Shown: positions 26,159 to 35,133, counted from the stretch's first letter. The stretch is DNA of 64,000 nt from Shimia sagamensis (GCF_900182745.1 NZ_FXTY01000002.1:248001-312000), one strand, 5' to 3'. A program made the numbers and translations. The notes: generated by a model from the sequence alone, not told the origin.

Positions 26159-27417
26159 TAATCAACCTTTCCGAAGATCACAGACGCATTGGTGCCACCA
26201 AAGCCAAAGCTGTTGGACAGCGCCACATTGATCTCACGCTCAACTTTTTTGTTGGGCGCCAGATCCAAGGCCGTTTCCACCGCTTGATTGTCGAGGTTTA
26301 TGGTGGGTGGTGCCACCTGATCGCGAATTGCCAGGATCGAGAAGATCGCCTCAATCGCGCCCGCCGCGCCCAACAAGTGCCCGGTCATCGACTTAGTCGA
26401 AGACATGGTCACTTTGCTGGCGTGCTCACCCAACATCCGCTCAACTGCGCCCAATTCAATGGTGTCTGCCATTGTCGAGGTGCCGTGTGCGTTGATGTAA
26501 TCGATGTCTTTTGGCTCAAGCCCCGCCTTTTTCAGCGCAGCCCGCATGGAGCGCTCGCCACCTTCACCGGTCTCAGACGGAGCGGTGATGTGATAGGCAT
26601 CGCCGGACAGACCGTAGCCCAGCACTTCGGCGTAAATCTTCGCGCCACGCGCCTTGGCGTGTTCGTACTCTTCCAGCACCACAATGCCCGCGCCTTCGCC
26701 CATGACAAAACCGTCGCGGTCCGCATCATACGGGCGGCTGGCTTTTGTTGGGTCATCCGCGCAACCGGTCGACAACGCCTTGCAAGCATTGAAGCCCGCA
26801 ATGCCAATCTCACAAATCGCGGCTTCGCCGCCACCGGCAACCATCACGTCCGCATCATCAGAGGCAATCAAACGGGCCGCATCACCAATCGCGTGCGCAC
26901 CTGTGGAACACGCGGTCACTACAGAGTGGTTAGGGCCTTTAAAGCCGTACTTGATGCTCACCTGACCAGAAATCAGGTTGATCAATGCACCAGGAATAAA
27001 GAACGGCGACACACGACGCGGGCCTTTTTCCGCCATCAGAAGCGTGGTTTGCTCAATCGACTGCAAGCCACCAATGCCGGAGCCAATCATCACACCGGTG
27101 CGTTCCAGCGACTCGGTGTCTTCAGGCATCCAACCACTATCTTCGACAGCCATCTGAGAAGCGGCAGCCCCATAGAGAATGAAGTCGTCAACCTTGCGGC
27201 GTTCTTTTGGCAGCATCCAGTCGTCTGGATTGAAAGTACCATCGGTGCCGTCACCATACGGCACTTCGCACGCATATTTGGTGGTGACCCGCTCAGGGTT
27301 AAATCGAGTGATGGTATCCGCACCGGACTGACCGTCCAGAATACGAGTCCAGCTTTCTTCCACACCGGAAGCCAATGGAGTGACGAGCCCAAGCCCGGTG
27401 ACAACAACACGACGCAT
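26158..27417 (-). CDS. fabF: 3-oxoacyl-[acyl-carrier-protein] synthase II
   Basis: Condensing enzyme that elongates acyl-ACP with malonyl-ACP. The 419 residues carry the Cys-His-His triad: Cys in VVTACSTGAHAIGDA, His in NAHGTSTMADTIE, and His in STKSMTGHLLGAAGAIEA. The C-terminal SNSFGFGGTNAS is intact. The ATG at 27417 follows GAAGGGC. It lies 224 bases after acpP, with a terminator-like hairpin between them, so it may have its own promoter, and it is translationally joined to mltG. Confidence 0.97.
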   Translation of the reverse strand: MRRVVVTGLGLVTPLASGVEESWTRILDGQSGADTITRFNPERVTTKYACEVPYGDGTDGTFNPDDWMLPKERRKVDDFILYGAAASQMAVEDSGWMPEDTESLERTGVMIGSGIGGLQSIEQTTLLMAEKGPRRVSPFFIPGALINLISGQVSIKYGFKGPNHSVVTACSTGAHAIGDAARLIASDDADVMVAGGGEAAICEIGIAGFNACKALSTGCADDPTKASRPYDADRDGFVMGEGAGIVVLEEYEHAKARGAKIYAEVLGYGLSGDAYHITAPSETGEGGERSMRAALKKAGLEPKDIDYINAHGTSTMADTIELGAVERMLGEHASKVTMSSTKSMTGHLLGAAGAIEAIFSILAIRDQVAPPTINLDNQAVETALDLAPNKKVEREINVALSNSFGFGGTNASVIFGKVD

Positions 27418-27570
27418 TTTCTATGCCCTTCCTCAGAAGTCTTTTGCGGGTTCATACCGCGCTTCACCCCCAAGGGGCAAGAGCGGCCAACCCACACCTT
27501 GGCCTGTTGCGCACATCTGCGCCCAGATTCAGGCCCTTTCCCAGCGGCAGCCTCCCGCCCCCGCCAAAGC

Positions 27571-27604
27571 AAAACGCCCGCCTCACCAAAGAGACGGACG
27601 TTTG
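27571..27604 (-). terminator. Terminator-like hairpin after acpP
   Basis: Read on the minus strand: AACGTCCGTCTC, loop TTTGGT, GAGGCGGGCGTTTTGCTTT. The stem uses G-U pairs and is followed by a T-rich tail, about 38 bases after the acpP stop. It would free the abundant short acpP message from fabF. Confidence 0.65.
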
Positions 27605-27641
27605 AAACGCTTACTCACCTGCAAATTGCAGGATCTCCGGC

Positions 27642-27875
27642 TTAGGAAGCTTCGGAGATGAACTTGACGGCGTCGCCAAAGGTCTGGATGGTTTCGGCTG
27701 CATCGTCCGGGATCTCGATGCCAAACTCTTCTTCAAAAGCCATAACCAGTTCCACGGTGTCGAGGCTGTCTGCGCCCAGATCGTCAATGAAGGAAGCTGC
27801 TTCAACAACTTTGTCTTCTTCCACACCCAGGTGCTCTACAACGATCTTTTTTACGCGGTCTGCGACGTCGCTCAT
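27642..27875 (-). CDS. acpP: Acyl carrier protein
   Basis: The 77-residue carrier that holds growing fatty acids on phosphopantetheine. The modified serine is in [20 protein letters not shown]. The protein is highly acidic and full length. The ATG at 27875 follows a GAGGAATTGAC site. It sits between fabG (231 bases upstream) and fabF, the standard order. Confidence 0.98.
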   Translation of the reverse strand: MSDVADRVKKIVVEHLGVEEDKVVEAASFIDDLGADSLDTVELVMAFEEEFGIEIPDDAAETIQTFGDAVKFISEAS

Positions 27876-28105
27876 GTCAATTCCTCATTCGTATTGGGCA
27901 TTTTGGCCCGTTTGAATTCCCGCCCGCGCGGGCGGGTTCGATTTGTGCCCCAAAAATGGGACGGTTTTGCTCCGGCTAAACCGGAAGGTCTCCGTCCACC
28001 CCTCAAGGCACCCGGAAAATACTCGCCGCCTATAACACATCCGCTTCACAACGCAAACGCTTTCCCCGACGACAATTGCGGCGCCCTATCGGACGCCGCG
28101 AAGGC

Positions 28106-28843
28106 TTACAACATGGCCATGCCGCCGTTCACATGCAAGGTCGACCCAGTCACATAACCAGCTTCCGGGCTGGCCAAATACAGAACAGCCGCTGCAATCT
28201 CATCAGAAGAACCCATACGGGCCGCGGGAATCTGTTTGTTGATTGTAGTTTTCTGATCATCGTTCAGCTTGTCGGTCATCGCTGTGGCAATGAATCCCGG
28301 CGCAACCGCGTTTGCGGTGATGCCACGGCTGGCCACTTCATAGGCGATGGATTTGGTCATCCCTACCAAGCCAGCCTTGGAGGCAGCATAGTTCACCTGA
28401 CCAGGGTTGCCGGTGGCCCCAACAATCGAGCTCACGTTGATGATCCGCCCCCAACGCGCCTTCATCATCGGACGCATCACACCCCGGCACAGACGCATGG
28501 CGCTGGTCAGGTTGACATCAATCACGCTCTGCCACTCATCGTCGCTCATGCGCATGAACAGTTGATCCCGCGTGATACCTGCGTTGTTCACCAGAATATC
28601 GACGCTGCCCATGGCAGCAATGGCTTGCTTTGGCAGCGCATCCACGGCTTCACCGTCACTCAGGTTACACGGCAACACATGCGCGCGCTCACCCAATTCA
28701 GCCGCCAATGCCTCAAGCGGCTCTACTCGTGTGCCAGACAGGCCAACAGTTGCGCCCGCAGCATGCAGAGCTTTGGCAATCGCGCCACCAATGCCACCTG
28801 AGGCACCGGTGACCAGTGCGGTTTTTCCAGTCAGATCAAACAT
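28106..28843 (-). CDS. fabG: 3-oxoacyl-[acyl-carrier-protein] reductase
   Basis: NADPH-dependent reductase of the fatty acid cycle, short-chain dehydrogenase fold. The 245 residues contain the cofactor loop TGASGGIGGAIA, NNAGITRDQLFMRM, the catalytic Ser in INVSSIVGATGNPGQVNYAA and the YAASK Tyr/Lys pair. The ATG at 28843 follows GAGAGAGAC, 11 bases after the stop of the lipoprotein gene, so the two are one transcript. Confidence 0.97.
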   Translation of the reverse strand: MFDLTGKTALVTGASGGIGGAIAKALHAAGATVGLSGTRVEPLEALAAELGERAHVLPCNLSDGEAVDALPKQAIAAMGSVDILVNNAGITRDQLFMRMSDDEWQSVIDVNLTSAMRLCRGVMRPMMKARWGRIINVSSIVGATGNPGQVNYAASKAGLVGMTKSIAYEVASRGITANAVAPGFIATAMTDKLNDDQKTTINKQIPAARMGSSDEIAAAVLYLASPEAGYVTGSTLHVNGGMAML

Positions 28844-28854
28844 ATTTGTCTCTC

Positions 28855-29463
28855 TCAGTTTTTCACAACAGGCTGTGTCAAAAGCCCGTATTTTTCAATT
28901 TCTGCAGCGGTCATCACATGGGTTTCTTGAACTGGCGCCGCCTCAAGCGTGAACCAATAAAACGCATCACTGCCCAGCATCCGCTTGGTGTAACTCACAT
29001 AAGCAGCATGTTCCGGATCCGTTTTTGGCAGATCACGCCCCTGCAGGTTGCCCGCGGCCCAGCTATGAACGCCGATGATCGCGCCGTCTTCCATGCTGCG
29101 CTGTACTCCGGCCAAAAACAGATCTGACCCACCAGAGTGAACCTCACTCTCTGCCGTCAGATGTGTATCCAAGCCCAAGTCCCGCACTCGATGACCCAAT
29201 TGCAGATTGACCTCATCATCAACCGAACCTGGAATTTCCAGCAATACCAAACGTGTCACGTTGGGGTTTTCAGAAATCGCCTGCTCAAACGCCACCAAAC
29301 TGCGGCTGTTCAACGTGCCATTCACCAACAGATCGCCGCCATCCGCTTCAAACGCGATGGTGTCCGTTGCGTTGAGGTAAGCCACCTCCAATTGCACACA
29401 GCCCGCAAGCGCCGCCAGCCCAAGAACCGCAGCACCGCAAACTGCAACAAAGCGTCGGTTCAA
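28855..29463 (-). CDS. ClpP/crotonase-fold-like lipoprotein inside the fab cluster
   Basis: A 202-residue protein. It begins at a TTG (29463) whose TGA overlaps the fabD stop (TTGA), with GGAG 9 bases upstream; the frame is open upstream but only as an antisense shadow of fabD. It has a lipoprotein signal peptide (AAVLGLAALAGC, Cys at about 22). The mature part resembles periplasmic ClpP-like proteins of the COG3904 type: GGDLLVNGTLNSRSLVAFEQ, a segment aligning with the SPGGS region (LEIPGSVDDEVNLQLGHRVR), then LTAESEVHSGGSDLFLAGVQ and IIGVHSWAAG. The usual CASAC nucleophile motif is replaced by HSGGSD, so activity is doubtful. Function unknown. Confidence 0.8.
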   Translation of the reverse strand: MNRRFVAVCGAAVLGLAALAGCVQLEVAYLNATDTIAFEADGGDLLVNGTLNSRSLVAFEQAISENPNVTRLVLLEIPGSVDDEVNLQLGHRVRDLGLDTHLTAESEVHSGGSDLFLAGVQRSMEDGAIIGVHSWAAGNLQGRDLPKTDPEHAAYVSYTKRMLGSDAFYWFTLEAAPVQETHVMTAAEIEKYGLLTQPVVKN

Positions 29464-30398
29464 GACAGACTCTCCGCCGCCGCTTTGACGTCTTCTGGGG
29501 TGCCCACGGCCCGCACGGCGTTGCCGCGATCGATTTTTCGGATCATGCCGGACAGGGCTTTGCCTGCACCAATTTCCCAGAACTCGGTGATGTCGTGCGT
29601 GCCCATGTGCAGCACCGATTCGCGCCAACGCACAGACCCGGTCACCTGCGCGACCAACAATTTGCGAAGTTCGCTTGGATCATTCAGCCCCTCGGCGATG
29701 ACATTGGCCACAACAGGAACCGCTGGCTTGGCAATATCCACGCCAGCCAACGCAGTTTCCATGACGTCGGCAGCGGGCTGCATCAAGGCACAGTGGAAAG
29801 GCGCACTTACCGGCAGCATCACCGCGCGACGCGCGCCTTTGGCTTTGGCAATCTCTGCCGCGCGTTCCACAGCTGCTTTGTGACCCGAGACCACAACTTG
29901 CGTGGGATCGTTGTCATTGGCGGCCTGACAGACTTCGCCCTGTGCTGCCTCATCAGCAACCTCTTGCACGGCCGCAAAATCCAAGCCCAGAATGGCCGCC
30001 ATCGCGCCCACGCCAACAGGCACGGCTGCTTGCATCGCTTCCCCACGGGTGCGCAGCAAACGCGCCGCATCCGCAATGCTCAACGCCCCAGCCGCCGCCA
30101 GAGCTGAGTATTCGCCTAGTGAATGCCCAGCCACACAAGCTGCCGCCTCAATGGTCACGCCTTCCGCTTCCAGAGCCTTCATCGCCGCCAGAGAAGTCGT
30201 CATCAACGCAGGCTGCGCGTTGCGAGTCAGGGTCAGCTCATCTTGGTCACCTTCCCAAATCAACGTGCTGAGCTTTTCCCCCAGAGCGGCGTCAACTTCG
30301 TCAAACACTGCTTTGACCTCTGGATAAGCGTCAGCCAATGCCTTGCCCATACCAATGGTCTGAGCACCCTGCCCCGGAAATACAAATGCACGCCTCAT
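29460..30398 (-). CDS. fabD: Malonyl-CoA:ACP transacylase
   Basis: Transfers malonyl from CoA to ACP, feeding fatty acid elongation. The 312 residues contain the N-terminal AFVFPGQGAQTIGMGKAL, the nucleophile elbow GHSLGEYSALAAAGALS, and the catalytic His in SAPFHCALMQPAADVM. The ATG at 30398 lies behind GGGGAGCCGATC; the frame extends 54 bases upstream. It heads the minus-strand run fabD-lipoprotein-fabG-acpP-fabF-mltG. Confidence 0.97.
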   Translation of the reverse strand: MRRAFVFPGQGAQTIGMGKALADAYPEVKAVFDEVDAALGEKLSTLIWEGDQDELTLTRNAQPALMTTSLAAMKALEAEGVTIEAAACVAGHSLGEYSALAAAGALSIADAARLLRTRGEAMQAAVPVGVGAMAAILGLDFAAVQEVADEAAQGEVCQAANDNDPTQVVVSGHKAAVERAAEIAKAKGARRAVMLPVSAPFHCALMQPAADVMETALAGVDIAKPAVPVVANVIAEGLNDPSELRKLLVAQVTGSVRWRESVLHMGTHDITEFWEIGAGKALSGMIRKIDRGNAVRAVGTPEDVKAAAESLS

Positions 30399-30622
30399 GA
30401 TCGGCTCCCCTATCTTTTCTTTTGCCCCAAATAACGCGCGCAGCCCCCACACGCAACGTCAATAGACTGACCCGCCCCGCTCCGGCCCCTTGCATGAACG
30501 CGCAAAAATCCGCCGAAACCGCGGCGCTCTGCGCATCAATGCACAATTCAGGTGCACCACCGCCAGTTGCTTTGCACGGCGACACACCCCAATCTCAGCC
30601 CAACATTTTCAAGAGGTTTCCC

Positions 30623-31822
30623 ATGTCCCGCAGCAACACTGCTCTCCGCTACGGCTCCGTCGCCAAAACCTTCCACTGGCTCACCGCTCTGCTAATCCTC
30701 TCTGCGTTGATCCTCGGCTTTGTCGCCTATCGCGCGCCTTATGAGGACAGCGCGCAGTTGGCCTTCAAGGCCACCCTCTTCTCGTTGCACAAAACCGTGG
30801 GTCTCACCGCGTTTTTCACTGCACTCCTGCGCATTCTCTGGGCGTTCACCCAGCCACGCCCCAAACTGCTCAACGGCGATCACGGCCTAGAGGCATTGGC
30901 CGCAGAAACCGCCCATTGGGTGCTCTACGGCTCTATGGTGCTTGTGCCTCTCACCGGCTGGATGCACCACGCCGCCACCACCGGCTTTGCCCCTATTTGG
31001 TGGCCCTTTGGTCAGTCCCTGTTCTTTGTGCCCAAAGACCCGACCATCGCAGCCATTCTTGGCGGCGCGCATTTCCTCTTTATGATTGTGCTGGTGCTGA
31101 CCCTGCTTGCTCACATTGTTGGCGCGCTGAAACACTTTGTCATCGACCGCGACAAGACGCTACAACGCATGCTGCCCGGCCACACCGACTTGCCACAACC
31201 GCCAGCCAAGCAACCCGGCCATCTGCGCCCTGCCCTCACCGCTCTGGCAGTCTGGGCCGTAGCTCTTGTGATCGGCGCCAACGCAGGCCTCTTCACGTCT
31301 GAAGACCGCACCGATACTGCCGCGCTGGCCGAAGTCTCCTCTGAATGGCAGGTGCAATCCGGCACATTGGAAATTGCCGTGCAGCAATTTGGCGCTGAAG
31401 TGACAGGCACATTTGCCGACTGGACCGCAGAAATTGCTTTCAATGAAGAACCAACCGACGGCACACACGGCTCCGTCACGGTGACCATCGCCATCGGTTC
31501 TCTGACGCTCGGCTCTGTCACCGACCAAGCCTTAGGTGCTGACTACCTCAACGCCACCGCCTTCCCCACAGCCACCTACACTGCTGACCTGCTGCCAGCC
31601 GAGACCGGCTACATCGCCAAAGGCACACTCACCATAAACGGCCACGCTGTACCGCTGGACCTGCCCTTTGAGCTCGCACTGGATGGCGACACCGCTGACA
31701 TGACCGGCGCAGTCTCTCTCGATCGTCGCGCCTTCCATGTGGGTGACGACATGACAGATGAAAGCTCGCTGGGCTTTGGCGTGGATGTGACTGTGGCTTT
31801 GAAAGCAACGCGCAACAATTAA
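30623..31822 (+). CDS. Cytochrome b561 fused to a YceI domain
   Basis: A 399-residue fusion. Residues 1-190 are a di-heme cytochrome b561 with membrane helices and candidate heme histidines in KTFHWLTALL, SLHKTVGLTA, TAHWVLYGSM and LLAHIVGALKHFVID. After a proline-rich cytoplasmic linker and one more membrane helix (about 208-228), residues 240-395 are a YceI-like lipocalin-fold domain (SGTLEIAVQQFGAEVTGTFA and LTINGHAVPLDLPFEL), placed in the periplasm. YceI proteins bind isoprenoids such as ubiquinone-like molecules, so electron transfer with a quinone is a reasonable inference. The ATG at 30623 follows AAGAGG. Divergent from fabD. Confidence 0.9.
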   Translation: MSRSNTALRYGSVAKTFHWLTALLILSALILGFVAYRAPYEDSAQLAFKATLFSLHKTVGLTAFFTALLRILWAFTQPRPKLLNGDHGLEALAAETAHWVLYGSMVLVPLTGWMHHAATTGFAPIWWPFGQSLFFVPKDPTIAAILGGAHFLFMIVLVLTLLAHIVGALKHFVIDRDKTLQRMLPGHTDLPQPPAKQPGHLRPALTALAVWAVALVIGANAGLFTSEDRTDTAALAEVSSEWQVQSGTLEIAVQQFGAEVTGTFADWTAEIAFNEEPTDGTHGSVTVTIAIGSLTLGSVTDQALGADYLNATAFPTATYTADLLPAETGYIAKGTLTINGHAVPLDLPFELALDGDTADMTGAVSLDRRAFHVGDDMTDESSLGFGVDVTVALKATRNN

Positions 31823-31843
31823 CCACCACCTCCAGAACAAGAC

Positions 31844-31870
31844 AAAGGTCGCTCCTCTGGGCGACCTTTT
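31844..31870 (+). terminator. Terminator of the b561-YceI gene
   Basis: AAAGGTCGC-TCCTCTGG-GCGACCTTTT, 22 bases after the stop codon. Confidence 0.85.
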
Positions 31871-31960
31871 CGCATTCAACAATAGATTTACTTGCAGACG
31901 GGACCGTGATGATCTCGAAATCAGAGCTGATGGCTCCGTATTAGTTGAGGATTTTTACCC

Positions 31961-32167
31961 ATGCGAAAAGTAACATTTACATTTGTTGGTCATGGTTCTG
32001 ATGAAGCTGCTCAAGCTTTCTACATCTACTTCGTTGACGGCGGATTAGAAGATCAGGTGATTGATGTTCTAACGGAAAATACACCTGCCAATATTGAGGT
32101 TGAAGGCGTGATGGACATCAACAACGACACGCTCGACATCGCAATTCAAAGCAAGACAACCCCTTAG
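31961..32167 (+). CDS. Small hypothetical protein
   Basis: A 68-residue acidic protein that I do not recognise. The sequence (VTFTFVGHGSDEAAQAFYIY, then FVDGGLEDQVIDVL, ending in repeated Asp/Glu/Ile) predicts two strands and a helix and has no signal peptide. Support for a real gene: GAGG 11-14 bases before the ATG, sensible composition, a terminator before it and another 24 bases after it, so it is a single-gene unit. Confidence 0.65.
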   Translation: MRKVTFTFVGHGSDEAAQAFYIYFVDGGLEDQVIDVLTENTPANIEVEGVMDINNDTLDIAIQSKTTP

Positions 32168-32190
32168 CCTGCACGCCAAAGCTAACAAAA

Positions 32191-32216
32191 AAGGGCCGCC
32201 CAACCGGGCGACCCTT
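32191..32216. terminator. Terminator between the small protein and yceI
   Basis: AAAAAAGGGCCGCCC-AACC-GGGCGACCCTTT. The A-run on one side and T-run on the other allow use by both converging genes. Confidence 0.85.
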
Positions 32217-32240
32217 TCTGTGAGTGATGGGCAATCAGGC

Positions 32241-32822
32241 TTACTCAGCCTTCATCGCCTCAACTGAAATCTGCACAGTCACTTCGTCGCTTACAAATGG
32301 CGCGAAGTTGCCAACATCAAACTCGGTGCGTTTCAGCGTGGTTGTCGCGTTGAAACCCGCCCAAGGCTTCTTCGCCATTGGGTGCTCACTTGCGGTGTTC
32401 AGCTGCGCATCCAGCACAACCGATTTTGTCACGCCGTTGATGGTCAAATCACCAGTGATGTTGGCGGTGGTCTCGCCTGTTACTTCGATGCCCGTGGAGG
32501 TGAAGCTCACCATCTCATCGTCACTGGCGTCAAAGAAATCCGGGCTCATCAGGTGCGCGTCGCGCTTTTCCCAACCTGTCCACATGGATTGTACAGGCAT
32601 GGACACGGCAACCGAGCTATTGGCCGGGTCTTCCTGATCAAACATGATCTCGCCTTCAAAGCCGGAGAACAGCCCCCAAGTCGTGGAGTATCCCAGGTGG
32701 TTGTACGAGAACAGGATCTGGCTGTGGCCGGAGTCCAGCATGTATTTTTCCGGCGCCGCAAAAGCTGGGGTGGCGGAAGCGGCGGCAAATGCCAAACCAG
32801 CGGCAAGAAGGGTGCGTTTCAT
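32241..32822 (-). CDS. YceI family periplasmic protein
   Basis: A 193-residue YceI protein, lipocalin-like beta barrel that binds long isoprenoid chains. The signal peptide MKRTLLAAGLAFAAASATPAFAA is clear. The mature part holds YMLDSGHSQILFSYNHLGYS, MSPDFFDASDDEMVSFTSTG and ITGDLTINGVTKSVVLDAQL, all family signatures. The ATG at 32822 follows GGAGACACC. It lies 420 bases from the end of the b561-YceI fusion gene; the two YceI domains are clearly different in sequence, so this is not a recent tandem copy. Confidence 0.94.
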   Translation of the reverse strand: MKRTLLAAGLAFAAASATPAFAAPEKYMLDSGHSQILFSYNHLGYSTTWGLFSGFEGEIMFDQEDPANSSVAVSMPVQSMWTGWEKRDAHLMSPDFFDASDDEMVSFTSTGIEVTGETTANITGDLTINGVTKSVVLDAQLNTASEHPMAKKPWAGFNATTTLKRTEFDVGNFAPFVSDEVTVQISVEAMKAE

Positions 32823-32997
32823 TGGGTGTCTCCTGAAGACATGTTTAATTTCTGATAGAACCAATGTGCCCATTCAACGCTGTGCGGCAATTCGCAGTAA
32901 ACCCACATATTCTGTGCACGCATGAACAATCGCGTGATCTCACAGCAAAATGGCCGCACACTCGGCGGCCTTCAGACTTGGTTGCGCAAGTTTTTGC

Positions 32998-33492
32998 TCA
33001 GCCCGGCAAAATCGACTGACTGCGCAGTTGTGCAATGGCATCCAAACGCGCGTGATTGCCATCGATTGGCAAGGTCACCATGGCTTCGCCGTTGCCATCC
33101 ATCACCATCAGAGAGGAATCGCTGACATCCACGCGGCCAATGTCTTCGTAGCTGATCGCCTGCAGCACATGTTTGCGCCCACGTGGCAAACCTTCGTAGA
33201 CCAGCAGTTGCTCATTGCGTTCGTCAAAATGCAGCTCTTTGCGCGGCTTGTCGGTGGCAACTTGGGTCATGCCCACGCCGCCGGTCACCAAAAGAATTGA
33301 CACACCCATCTTGGCCAAAAGGATCGCTGGCGTCAGGTCCGGGCCTGGCATCAACCAAAGCCCCACGCCGGCCGTGATAAACGCACAGCCAAACACCATC
33401 GACGACGCGCGCACAGACAGCGACGGGCGCTTGCCCTCAACCCGTGTCACACAAGACCGTGTCTCGTTTGCAAAATTGGTCAGCGCCACCAT
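32998..33492 (-). CDS. Membrane protein with two helices and a PH-like domain, unknown function
   Basis: A 164-residue protein. Two membrane helices (about 32-48, FGCAFITAGVGLWLM, and 56-75, LAKMGVSILLVTGGVGMTQV) are followed by a soluble C-terminal section rich in short strands (ELHFDERNEQLLVYEG, SLMVMDGNGEAMVTLPIDGN) reminiscent of bacterial PH-type membrane domains. I know no named family. The ATG at 33492 follows GGAGAGTGGGATT. It is a single gene, divergent from rpsF. Confidence 0.8.
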   Translation of the reverse strand: MVALTNFANETRSCVTRVEGKRPSLSVRASSMVFGCAFITAGVGLWLMPGPDLTPAILLAKMGVSILLVTGGVGMTQVATDKPRKELHFDERNEQLLVYEGLPRGRKHVLQAISYEDIGRVDVSDSSLMVMDGNGEAMVTLPIDGNHARLDAIAQLRSQSILPG

Positions 33493-33824
33493 AATCCCAC
33501 TCTCCTAATTGCCCCTTTTGGGCCTTTATCCCAACGGCTTCTCCACCGGTTGCTCAGACCTTCGGTGTGAAATCGGGCAGGATTGCGGCGGATTAACGAA
33601 ATCCTCGTGCTCATTGCCCTTGTTGTGTTGCCAATTTTGCAGCATCACTGACCCACGCAAAAACCTTGGTTAACCTTACACACAAGGCTTGCGCTCCCCC
33701 CAATTTCGGCTATACAGCGCCATCCTTTTGCAAAAGCTTGAACCGCGCAGTCTCTCGTGGGTGGGGGCAGAAGGACTGAGAAACCCCGCTCTTTGAAATG
33801 CGCCTATAATTGAATGGAGAGCAC
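33493..33824. promoter_or_regulatory. Intergenic region with promoter of the rpsF operon
   Basis: No gene is seen in this 330-base stretch. A candidate promoter is TTGCGC at 33689 and TATACA at 33711 with a 16-base spacer, about 110 bases before rpsF. The leader after it carries no obvious open frame; it could hold an S6:S18 autoregulatory structure such as is known for this operon, but I cannot recognise its motif with confidence. Confidence 0.4.
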
Positions 33825-34181
33825 ATGCCACTGTATGAGCATGTTTTCATCTCGCGCCAGGATCTGTCCAACGCGCAAGCCGAAAGCCTCGTGGAACACT
33901 TCAGCACTGTTGTGGCTGACAACGGCGGGTCCGTTGTTGAGTCCGAGTACTGGGGCGTGAAGACCATGGCCTACAAAATCAACAAGAACCGCAAAGGCCA
34001 CTATGCCTTCCTGAAGACCGACGCGCCATCCGCCGCGGTTCAGGAAATGGAACGCCTGATGCGCTTGCATGATGACGTAATGCGCGTTCTGACCATCAAA
34101 GTTGACGAACACCCTGAAGGTCCGTCGATCCAGATGCAGAAACGTGACGAGCGTGACAACCGTCGCGAACGCCGCAACTAA
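33825..34181 (+). CDS. rpsF: 30S ribosomal protein S6
   Basis: A 118-residue S6, which binds S18 and the central domain of 16S rRNA. MPLYEHVFISRQDLSNAQAE, YWGVKTMAYKINKNRKGHYA and the basic C-terminal tail RDERDNRRERRN are typical of alphaproteobacteria. The ATG at 33825 follows GGAGAGC; an upstream in-frame codon is not supported. It is first in rpsF-rpsR-rplI. Confidence 0.98.
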   Translation: MPLYEHVFISRQDLSNAQAESLVEHFSTVVADNGGSVVESEYWGVKTMAYKINKNRKGHYAFLKTDAPSAAVQEMERLMRLHDDVMRVLTIKVDEHPEGPSIQMQKRDERDNRRERRN

Positions 34182-34205
34182 TCACTTAGGAAAGGACAAT
34201 AAGTT

Positions 34206-34433
34206 ATGGCTGCAAAACCATTTTTCCGCCGTCGCAAAGTCTGCCCTTTCTCGGGTGAGAACGCGCCGAAGATCGATTATAAAGACACCAAGCTGCTGCA
34301 ACGCTACATCTCTGAGCGTGGCAAGATTGTGCCTTCGCGCATCACAGCCGTGTCCGCCAAGAAACAGCGTGAGCTGAGCCGTGCAATCAAACGCGCGCGC
34401 TTCCTCGCTCTGCTTCCATACGCCGTGAAGTAA
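34206..34433 (+). CDS. rpsR: 30S ribosomal protein S18
   Basis: A 75-residue S18, partner of S6. It has [20 protein letters not shown] at the N terminus and [20 protein letters not shown] in the middle, with the expected length. It lies 24 bases after rpsF with AGGAAAGGAC as the ribosome site. The Cys-containing N terminus CPFSGE is the single-Cys form rather than the zinc-binding form. Confidence 0.98.
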   Translation: MAAKPFFRRRKVCPFSGENAPKIDYKDTKLLQRYISERGKIVPSRITAVSAKKQRELSRAIKRARFLALLPYAVK

Positions 34434-34445
34434 GGAGACACTGAC

Positions 34446-35072
34446 ATGCAAGTTATCCTTCTGGAACGTGTGGCCAAGCTCGGCCAAATGGGTGAAGTTG
34501 TTGACGTGAAGCCGGGCTTTGCTCGTAACTTCCTTCTTCCCCAGGGCAAAGCGCTGACCGCCTCCAAAGCGAACATCGCCTCCTTCGAAGCGCAAAAAGC
34601 GCAGCTCGAAGCGAACAACCTGGAAACCAAAAAAGAAGCCGAAGCAATGGCAGAGAAACTCGATGGACAGCAGTTCATCGTGATTCGCTCCGCGTCTGAC
34701 GCTGGTGCCCTGTACGGCTCCGTCACCCCACGTGACGCCGCTGATGCAGCCACGGCTGCTGGTTTCACCGTTGACAAGAAACAGGTTGTTCTTGCCAAGC
34801 CGATCAAAGACCTGGGCCTGCACACAGTACACGTACTGCTGCACCCTGAGGTCGACGTGACCATCGACATGAATGTGGCGCGCTCTGAGGAAGAAGCTGA
34901 GCTTCAGGCCTCTGGCAAATCCATTCAGGAACTGGCCGCGGAAGCAGAAGCTGAAGCAGAATTCGAAATCGCCGAACTGTTCGACGATATCGGTGCTGCA
35001 GCGTCTGACGATGACGATGATTTCGCTCCGGCTGCGGCCGAAGCTGAAGAAGCGCCTGCCGAAGAGCAGTAA
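34446..35072 (+). CDS. rplI: 50S ribosomal protein L9
   Basis: A 208-residue L9: N-terminal rRNA-binding domain ([20 protein letters not shown], then [13 protein letters not shown]), the long central helix and the C-terminal domain around 75-150. After residue 150 there is a long acidic tail rich in Glu, Ala and Asp (including [20 protein letters not shown]), making it about 60 residues longer than E. coli L9; such acidic tails are common in Rhodobacterales. It ends the operon and is followed by a terminator. Confidence 0.98.
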   Translation: MQVILLERVAKLGQMGEVVDVKPGFARNFLLPQGKALTASKANIASFEAQKAQLEANNLETKKEAEAMAEKLDGQQFIVIRSASDAGALYGSVTPRDAADAATAAGFTVDKKQVVLAKPIKDLGLHTVHVLLHPEVDVTIDMNVARSEEEAELQASGKSIQELAAEAEAEAEFEIAELFDDIGAAASDDDDDFAPAAAEAEEAPAEEQ

Positions 35073-35096
35073 GCACTTCACCGCGAAGAATTCGCA

Positions 35097-35133
35097 GAGC
35101 CGCGTCCGGGTGCACCTGGGCGCGGCTTTTTCT
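35097..35133 (+). terminator. Terminator of the rpsF-rpsR-rplI operon
   Basis: GAGCCGCG and CGCGGC with a 15-base loop, followed by TTTTTCT, 25 bases after the rplI stop. Confidence 0.8.

Noticed and set aside
26284..27645. 453-codon plus-strand frame opposite fabF
   Set aside because: Shadow of a well-conserved gene; composition is typical of antisense translation.
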